Source: Pseudomonadota bacterium (GTDB lineage: Bacteria; Pseudomonadota; Gammaproteobacteria; Acidiferrobacterales; UBA6901). From it: a stretch of DNA of 20,744 nucleotides. This document shows positions 15,890-20,744 of the stretch, one piece after another. Within the stretch, counting starts at the first letter, position 1; the number at the start of each line of letters is the position of its first letter. Under the pieces are notes generated by a model. That model was not told where the DNA came from and searched no databases. It saw only the letters and a list, made by a program, of their open reading frames with translations. The translations under genes were made by a program, and so were the position numbers. Location: contig JAJXUF010000053.1 of assembly GCA_021783175.1 (NCBI GenBank), positions 1 to 20,744 on the forward strand, in the 5' to 3' direction.

Positions 15890-16717
15890 ATGAGCTCACG
15901 CAAGTTGCTTCTTTTTATGCTCGGTGTCGTCGCTTGCTCTATGAATACAGTTGCCGCTACCAATGGCGGCAATCAGGCTTTCCCGCTGCGATGGCGTTAT
16001 CCCGAGGAACGTTTTATCGATACGGCGCAGTTCTACAAGATGTATCCCAAAGTGACCGTGATTGATGCGCGCACAAGGTTCGAATGGGAGACGCTGCGCG
16101 TCAAAGGTTCGATCAACATTCCGGTCGATGAGATCAATACCGGATTCAATATGCAGTTTGAACAAGATCTGCGCAAGGAGCGACAAACAGACTCGAAGCC
16201 CATCGTCTTTTACTGCAACGGGCTCACGTGCCCGAAATCCTATGAGGCAGCCCGCAGGGCGATCCGTATCGGGGTGACCAATGTCTATACTTACGACGCC
16301 GGCATCCTCGCCTGGGTAAAGGCCCATCCGGATCTGTCCTTGCTGTACGGCCAAGGTCCGGTCGACCCGGCGGATCTTATCAGTGTCGCGCAGTTTAAGG
16401 CTCATGTATTGCCAGCCAAGGATTTCATCAGCCGCATCCGTCGACCCGACTGCCGCTGCATCGTGCTCGATGTGCGCGACCTGGCACAAGAGGACTTCAC
16501 GCTCTTTCCCATGCACGATGTGCACGTGACGCTCGATAACAAGAAGTTACTCGATGCCGAAATCGAAAAGGCCAAGGACAGCAACAAGGCGCTGCTTGCC
16601 TATGACGCAGTTGGCAAACAGGTGCCTTGGCTTCAATATTACCTCGTGAAGCATGGCCTCAAGGACTACTACTTCATGAAAAACGGTGAGAACGGTTACG
16701 TGGCAACGATCAAGTGA
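15890..16717 (+). CDS. Exported tandem rhodanese-domain protein
   Basis: A 275-aa protein with a secretion signal (MSSRKLLLFMLGVVACS). Either signal peptidase I cuts near residue 23, or VVAC (C16) is a lipobox. The first rhodanese domain (about residues 40-150) has the VIDARTRFEW and GSINIPVDE motifs and the loop YCNGLTCPKS with C109 as the sulfur-accepting cysteine and a second C114. The second domain (about 165-272) repeats the layout (IVLDVRDLAQ, ending LKDYYFMKNGENGY), but Asp/Ala (LAYDAVGK) replaces the active Cys, so it is likely structural. Rhodaneses carry persulfide sulfur; the location suggests periplasmic sulfur transfer. GGGGG lies about 7 nt before ATG 15890. A terminator follows at 16843. 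Confidence 0.9.
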   Translation: MSSRKLLLFMLGVVACSMNTVAATNGGNQAFPLRWRYPEERFIDTAQFYKMYPKVTVIDARTRFEWETLRVKGSINIPVDEINTGFNMQFEQDLRKERQTDSKPIVFYCNGLTCPKSYEAARRAIRIGVTNVYTYDAGILAWVKAHPDLSLLYGQGPVDPADLISVAQFKAHVLPAKDFISRIRRPDCRCIVLDVRDLAQEDFTLFPMHDVHVTLDNKKLLDAEIEKAKDSNKALLAYDAVGKQVPWLQYYLVKHGLKDYYFMKNGENGYVATIK

Positions 16718-16801
16718 ATGCCGCGGAAAGCTGTTAACAGCGTCAATCGTCTACGGAGGCGATGAGAGAAGCAGGCAAGTCGACGTAAGCACCGGACAAT
16801 G

Positions 16802-16837
16802 CCTGGCAGCGCCCTCCACCTTTGGGCGCTGGCCAGG
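16802..16837 (+). other. Hairpin preceding the rhodanese terminator
   Basis: A 13-bp stem with one bulged base (16802-16814 with 16824-16837) stands 5 nt before the terminator hairpin. Its 3' arm (CCAGG, 16833-16837) is complementary to CCTGG in the 5' arm of the terminator (16845-16849), so mutually exclusive pairing is possible. Whether this is regulatory or just a 3'-end stabiliser cannot be told. Confidence 0.5.
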
Positions 16838-16842
16838 AATTC

Positions 16843-16875
16843 GGCCTGGCGGAAAAATCCGCCGGGCCTTTTTTT
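16843..16875 (+). terminator. Strong Rho-independent terminator
   Basis: An 11-bp stem (16843-16853 with 16858-16868, one G-U pair), loop AAAA, followed directly by seven T (16869-16875). It is the clearest terminator in the window. It ends the rhodanese transcript about 125 nt after the stop codon, leaving a structured 3' untranslated region. Confidence 0.92.
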
Positions 16876-17599
16876 AGCCATAATTGACGCGAGCCACATT
16901 CAGTATCGACGTAACGGGACAGTCCTGCGTTGCGTCGCACGAAGCGCCGGAGTCGCATAACTAGCGGCTCGTGTCCTTCTGCTGCGGACAAAATGCCGGC
17001 ATCGTGCCGCAGGAAAATCTATGGTCCGATGGCATGGGCCTGGTATCCAACCTAGGTACACCAGGGTCGCCGCTCAGAGCGCTGTCAGGCCCTACTCCAA
17101 TTCAGTTCAAGGCCAGCCTCAAAATCGGGACGCAGGTTAAGGGAGCCGCGTCAACTCCGGTACATCGCATGTCCAGTCGGTTACTCGGATGAAGTTCACC
17201 CACGCATCCAGACGACCTGCCTGATTCATCTGAAAATCACAAAGTGAGAGACTACCGGTCCTGAAAAGCCGCAGGCATGGGCAAACGGCTGCATAGGCGG
17301 CCCGCGCATCTCGAATATATAGAAGGAAATGAATATGTCGTTTGATAGAGTTTGCGAAATCGCTTCTTTGATTGTTTTCTGTGTGGCATCGAAAGAACTT
17401 CTGCCGAAAATGATTCTGTCACACTGCGGTGCTAGGTTGGGCCAATATCCATCGGGAACCATCCCTGATGGTGAAGGCGGACGAATGTGATATACCGTCG
17501 GATCCAGATTTTTGTTTCCGGTGAGCTACGTGTATGGTACGAGGCAGGTCTTTCCGAATAGCGGGACAGCAGAATCTTCGCAAGCGGCAGGGCCATTGG

Positions 17600-17620
17600 G
17601 GATCACGATGTTGGTGATCC
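17600..17620 (+). promoter_or_regulatory. Inverted repeat in the dsrE-like gene leader
   Basis: A perfect 7-bp repeat GGATCAC / GTGATCC with a 7-nt spacer lies 43 nt before the ATG at 17664 and is followed by an A/T-rich leader. It may be a repressor or activator operator or a leader hairpin. No upstream promoter pair is convincing; TATGGT at 17533-17538 with TTGTTT 15 nt upstream is the best seen. Confidence 0.4.
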
Positions 17621-17663
17621 ATCGAGAAATAAAATAAATCTAATAATCGCTAGGAGGCTTCAG

Positions 17664-18263
17664 ATGAATAGAAACTACTATAAGTTGTTGGGTAGTGTTT
17701 TTGCAGCGCTTTTGCTGAGCGTATCCCTGACGGCACGTGCCGATGAATCCGTTAATTCGGACAATGCTTGTCCGGTCGGCCTCGTGAGCGGCCTGACGCT
17801 AACGCAAGAATTCGGCGCTGCAGTGGCGGCCAACACGCGCTGTATCCAGAAGCGGCATAACGTCAAAACCATGTTCGCGCTCAATGAATTCTATGCGCTG
17901 GGAAGCACCACGCAGCCCTACGGTCTCGTCCAGATAAACAACGTGCTCAACGACTACGAAGTCACGGCTGGTATGGTAGAGGGTCGGGATTTCCAGATCA
18001 TCGCCGTCGTGCACGGCCCAGGCGGGAGGATGTTGCTCAATGACGGCACCATGAACCCGTTCAAGGCGCAGGTCGAGGCGCTGATGGCCCGTGGAGTCAC
18101 ATTCTATCTCTGCGAAAATACTGTGCGTGGTCTCATCAAGGCCGGTCTCCTCCAGGAAGGTAACGTCGCCGCCGGTGTCATCCCCGGGGTCAAATATGTG
18201 ACGGCGGGTCTTGCAGCTATCAGCGACTTTGAAGCGCTTGGCTGGAGCTACCTGCAACCGTAA
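17664..18263 (+). CDS. Exported DsrE/DsrF-like sulfur-relay protein
   Basis: A 199-aa protein with a signal peptide (residues 1-26, LLGSVFAALLLSVSLTARA cleavage) and a DsrE-like alpha/beta domain (about 65-197). That domain has NNVLNDYEVTAGMVEGRDFQ, the IIAVVHGPGGRMLL segment, and ARGVTFYLCENTVRG, where C150 is the conserved DsrE-type cysteine. The C-terminus VIPGVKYVTAGLAAISDFEA is typical of DsrE-like secreted proteins. Extra Cys C36 and C60 lie before the domain. DsrE family proteins carry sulfur as persulfide in sulfur oxidation or thiolation relays; a periplasmic version beside an exported rhodanese suggests a shared pathway. ATG 17664 has AGGAGG 6 nt upstream. It is monocistronic, with its own terminator. 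Confidence 0.92.
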   Translation: MNRNYYKLLGSVFAALLLSVSLTARADESVNSDNACPVGLVSGLTLTQEFGAAVAANTRCIQKRHNVKTMFALNEFYALGSTTQPYGLVQINNVLNDYEVTAGMVEGRDFQIIAVVHGPGGRMLLNDGTMNPFKAQVEALMARGVTFYLCENTVRGLIKAGLLQEGNVAAGVIPGVKYVTAGLAAISDFEALGWSYLQP

Positions 18264-18288
18264 CACTGCCTTTCTTGCCTAGACGACC

Positions 18289-18320
18289 ACCCCGTCCCCT
18301 AATGCGGGACGGGGTCTTTC
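18289..18320 (+). terminator. Rho-independent terminator of the dsrE-like gene
   Basis: A perfect 10-bp stem (18289-18298 with 18306-18315, loop of 7 nt) is followed by CTTTCCTCC. It lies 26 nt after the stop codon and separates this gene from the convergent C13 peptidase gene. Confidence 0.8.
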
Positions 18321-18356
18321 CTCCTCCCTCCCCAAGTTGCGTTAGTCAGTGGATGC

Positions 18357-19793
18357 CTAGTATCGGAGGGAATTCATCGCGGCGCTGTCCGATAGCGGTG
18401 CGCGCGCGTCCATCCGATCTGCTGTGCGCTCGACCGTCAGCGTGCGGTCCAGGGCGCGGAGTTTCGTGATCATGTTTTGCCCAACGAACAACTGGGGATT
18501 GGAATGTTCCAGATGTTCGCGTTCCTCACGCGCATAAATGTCTTTCAGCGTAGCGTGAAAGGCCGAAAGGATGGAGGACTGGTGCTGCATCTCGTCCGCC
18601 AACAGCGCCTCGCCGAAATAAGTGAAATTGCTCTCATTGCTGCAGCCAAACGACGTGCGATCCGCTGCCGCAGCAGTGATGACGACCGTGTTGGCATTCT
18701 GAAGTGGCGCGACGAAGCCGCCCGAGTAACAGGCTGATATCATCAATACCCGGTTGCGAATGCCCGCGCGGTCGAGCATGGTCCGAAGTGCCTTGGGTGA
18801 GATCTGATACAAATCATAGGGGGGCATATCTACCGCGAAACTGGGCTGGCTCGAACCATGGCTCGTCATATACAGAAACAGGAAGTCCCCTGGTTTCATC
18901 TTGTGTCCGACAGCCATGAGGACACGCTCCAGGTTTGTTTTCGTCGCCATCGGTACCGTGTCAAAAGTATCGATATTATTGATCAGAACTACGTCCCGGC
19001 CGCGCGTATCGAAGCGGCTTTCGAACAAATGCTTGGCATACTTCACTTCTTTCATGAACACATCTTGCTCGCCGAACCCGGCAAAACCGACGAAATACAC
19101 CCCGGGGCGCCCACTCGTGCCAGCGAGCAAATGTCGCGTGGCGGCACGCACCAGGTGATCCTGCAGATATAGTGCCTGCTCGCTGTAGAGTTGCTCATTG
19201 CGTGCGTAGTTGTCGACCCGGTGCGGCGCCCAAAATGCCCAGTGCGGAAGAAAGGACAGGGGTACGTAGCCGACGAGCGCGAGCGTGGCAAACGCGGCAA
19301 AGGTCTTGGCGCGAGCGCGTCCGGCAAACTGATAAAGGACAAAGAACAGTGCCGACAACGACCAGACTAGTGTCAGCAGGCTTGCCCAGAGCCAGAAGAG
19401 TCGCGCGTCGTGGTTGTCGTAGTTTTGATAAAGGAAAGTGAACAGATTGAACGCGACGTAGAAGACCGGATACACGCTGAACAAGGTGATCAACAGTCGA
19501 AGCTGTAGTCTGGCGTCACCCAGCATCTTGGCAATCAAAAATGTGGCCGCGAGAGTGAGTGCCAGGCGGACGGCGTGTATGTATAGTCCGAAGATGGAAA
19601 AATCAGGCTGGGGCAGAAACCGAATGCGACCGACGGTCAGCGCGAGTAAGAGCCCGAATCCCAGCAGCCAATAAGCCTGATCAATGCTGTATTGGAACTG
19701 TTCAAGGGAACGGCGCCGGAATGCACAGGCGAGTATGCCGCCCCGCAAATTGGCTATGAGCAGCCGGATCTCCCTTGCGAAGTATCCTTTCAC
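18357..19793 (-). CDS. Membrane-anchored C13-family (legumain/GPI8-like) cysteine peptidase
   Basis: A 478-aa protein. Five predicted transmembrane helices occupy residues about 42-184 (near 42-58, 68-90, 98-122, 133-156, 166-184). A caspase-fold C13 domain follows (about 230-440): FVGFAGFGEQDVFMKEV, a beta strand leading to TSHGS with catalytic H312, and MISACYSGGF with nucleophile C355. C13 peptidases include legumain and the GPI8 transamidase subunit; bacterial members are poorly characterised, and the substrate here is unknown. The active site lies C-terminal to an odd number of helices, so its side of the membrane depends on N-terminal orientation. The GTG start at 19793 has AAGGA 8 nt upstream. 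It lies downstream of the beta-helix gene and converges with the dsrE-like gene. Confidence 0.9.
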   Translation of the reverse strand: MKGYFAREIRLLIANLRGGILACAFRRRSLEQFQYSIDQAYWLLGFGLLLALTVGRIRFLPQPDFSIFGLYIHAVRLALTLAATFLIAKMLGDARLQLRLLITLFSVYPVFYVAFNLFTFLYQNYDNHDARLFWLWASLLTLVWSLSALFFVLYQFAGRARAKTFAAFATLALVGYVPLSFLPHWAFWAPHRVDNYARNEQLYSEQALYLQDHLVRAATRHLLAGTSGRPGVYFVGFAGFGEQDVFMKEVKYAKHLFESRFDTRGRDVVLINNIDTFDTVPMATKTNLERVLMAVGHKMKPGDFLFLYMTSHGSSQPSFAVDMPPYDLYQISPKALRTMLDRAGIRNRVLMISACYSGGFVAPLQNANTVVITAAAADRTSFGCSNESNFTYFGEALLADEMQHQSSILSAFHATLKDIYAREEREHLEHSNPQLFVGQNMITKLRALDRTLTVERTADRMDARAPLSDSAAMNSLRY

Positions 19794-20143
19794 GCCCGAT
19801 TCCTTGATCTGCTGTAGCTACGACGGCGCTAATTTTGGAGACGGTTGTGTTCTTGCAACAACTCAAAGTATAGACATTGCTGCCGGTTTTGCTTGTCACA
19901 TTGGCAGCTTTTGCGATTGCGCCATGGCGCCAGGCACCTTGGTGTTTTGTTTCGCCAAGCCGGGTTTCTGCGGTAATCGGTCGTGGCTGATCAAGAGATG
20001 GCGCCCACGGAGGTTGCGGGTGCCAAGAGGCAAATCGCCGAAGGCTGCATTTGCGAAGTCGGTCTTGCCCGGCGGCGCCGCGCATATATATAAGACGTCG
20101 ATCTTCGCCAGAGGGGTGGAAAGCTGCGGTCTGTCCAAGATCC
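19794..20143. other. 350-bp gap before the C13 peptidase gene
   Basis: No gene is supported. For the minus strand a TATACT hexamer (19872-19867) could be a -10 element for the peptidase, giving a leader of about 67 nt, but the -35 region is poor. No terminator is evident after the beta-helix gene, so read-through into the peptidase gene is possible. The plus-strand frame that crosses this gap has no family resemblance. Confidence 0.4.
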
Positions 20144-20743
20144 CTAGGGAATTTGTGATCCGATGGTCGCGAGTATTCCAGGGGACGTGCCCGCCCGGTA
20201 GTCTTGTGCGGCGGCGTCGCGGAATAGCGGCGAAAGCGTGTTCCAGGGCGTCACGGTCCAGCCGCTATCGATATTCTGGCCATTTAAGTCTGGCGTGATT
20301 CCCTGCGGTGCGCCGGCGAATTGCACTAACGGGGTGCTGACGTACAGGTTGCCGCTAAACGTCTCCGCTCCCCAGCCGGTAGTCTGCAGGTAATCCGGCA
20401 TCGAGGTGTAGTACGGGTTGTTGGTGTTCACCGCAAAGAGGTACTCTCCCTCAACACCGGGCCAGCTGCCGCCCCCATCGAAATAATTTCCGGCGGAATT
20501 TACGCCACTGCCTTTTCCAATCCCCGATCCGCCCAGATAGCCGCCTGCGTAAACGAAATGGGCGACCCCTGTACCCGTCGTGACGAAGACATTATTGGCA
20601 ATGACGTCGTTGAACCCACCGTAAAGGGCGGTGGCGGTAATGCTGGCATTGACGACCGTGTTGTTCGTGATGGTCACGTTGTCGGCATTGCCAAGATTGC
20701 GATCGGTCATGGCCCAGCCGATGATCATGCCTTTTTGCAGATC
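20144..20743 (-). CDS. Right-handed beta-helix protein, C-terminal part (5'-truncated)
   Basis: The frame is open to the right-hand window edge, so the N-terminus lies beyond it; about 199 residues are visible. The first visible part has the short repeating pattern of parallel beta-helix proteins (NVTITNNTVVNAS, then NDVIANNVFVTTG), with Asn ladders. A Gly/Ser/Asn-rich non-repeat region with many aromatic residues follows, and then a PLFRDAAAQDYRAGTSPGIL end that resembles the final turn of such domains in secreted polysaccharide lyases and surface proteins. No catalytic residues can be assigned from this fragment, so a lyase call would be guesswork. It is on the same strand and upstream of the C13 peptidase gene, 350 bp apart. 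The TAG stop is at 20144-20146. Confidence 0.75.
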   Translation of the reverse strand, partial: DLQKGMIIGWAMTDRNLGNADNVTITNNTVVNASITATALYGGFNDVIANNVFVTTGTGVAHFVYAGGYLGGSGIGKGSGVNSAGNYFDGGGSWPGVEGEYLFAVNTNNPYYTSMPDYLQTTGWGAETFSGNLYVSTPLVQFAGAPQGITPDLNGQNIDSGWTVTPWNTLSPLFRDAAAQDYRAGTSPGILATIGSQIP

Positions 20744-20744
20744 A

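Larger units (their letters stand above)
16718..17663. other. 0.95-kb intergenic stretch with terminator and hairpins
   Basis: After the rhodanese stop come tandem hairpins ending in a terminator (16802-16875). Beyond it I find no convincing gene. A 73-codon plus frame with a GTG start at 16971 and a 78-codon minus frame at 17462-17226 look like chance. A short plus frame, 17335-17490 (51 aa, AAGGA before its ATG, hydrophobic EIASLIVFCVA core), is possible but unsupported. An 8-bp hairpin with one bulge lies at 17449-17471. A 7-bp hairpin in the dsrE leader is listed separately. Confidence 0.5.

Noticed and set aside
17260..17310. Sequence with GGGCAAACGG that resembled part of a c-di-GMP riboswitch
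   Set aside because: The remaining conserved GEMM core and paired stems are absent.
17226..17462. 78-codon minus frame in the intergenic region before the dsrE-like gene
   Set aside because: No ribosome site, family or neighbour support, and an equally possible short plus frame overlaps it.
19684..20298. 204-codon plus-strand frame between the beta-helix and peptidase genes
   Set aside because: Both ends overlap good minus-strand genes and the product shows no domain or signal.
1..20744. tRNA, rRNA, CRISPR array or insertion sequence
   Set aside because: No cloverleaf, regularly spaced repeats, transposase or terminal inverted repeats with target duplications were seen by eye; a covariance-model scan was not possible.

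Overview
The window looks like chromosomal DNA of a GC-rich gammaproteobacterium. The left 13 kb carries core genes in an order like the rne / LMW-phosphatase / kdsB / ycaR / lpxK / exbD / exbB / lol neighbourhood known from Pseudomonas and relatives, but with msbA inside it. The right third carries accessory genes, including secreted sulfur-carrier-type proteins (rhodanese, DsrE) and FNR-type operator sequences. This suggests a facultatively anaerobic or sulfur-metabolising organism. I cannot name the genus from sequence alone.

Layout. 2-1699 (+) is the 3' part of rne (RNase E). It converges on a minus-strand envelope block that reads from high to low coordinates: lolC (10373-9126), lolD (9129-8446), a 219-bp gap, exbB (8226-7612), exbD (7592-7164), msbA (7167-5407), a Kdo-transferase-like gene (5423-4242), lpxK (4232-3252), ycaR (3259-3080), kdsB (3055-2300) and a low-molecular-weight tyrosine phosphatase (2233-1760). 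Several junctions overlap by 4-17 nt, so translational coupling is likely. The block covers lipoprotein release to the outer membrane (LolCD), inner-membrane proton-driven energisation (ExbBD), lipid A flipping (MsbA), lipid A 4'-phosphorylation (LpxK) and CMP-Kdo synthesis (KdsB). A hairpin at 1717-1752 closes it.

10374-14258 holds a prohibitin/SPFH membrane protein and dciA (both minus), yggS (plus, divergent from dciA), and then two minus-strand genes: a small SHOCT membrane protein and a Spy/CpxP-like, methionine-rich periplasmic protein.

14259-17663 is gene-poor. It contains two perfect FNR/ANR-type palindromes (14850-14863 and 15375-15388). The first sits at class II spacing before a candidate small Cys-containing exported protein. 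The same stretch contains a secreted tandem-rhodanese gene (15890-16717), a textbook terminator (16843-16875), and about 0.8 kb with no convincing gene. A secreted DsrE-like protein follows (17664-18263) with its own terminator. On the minus strand lie a membrane-anchored C13 (legumain/caspase-fold) peptidase (19793-18357) and, at the window edge, the C-terminal part of a secreted right-handed beta-helix protein.

The most unusual material is the FNR-box / rhodanese / DsrE region, the degenerate Kdo-transferase-like protein inside the lipid A operon, and the membrane C13 peptidase beside a beta-helix protein. No RNA genes, insertion sequences or CRISPR arrays were recognised.
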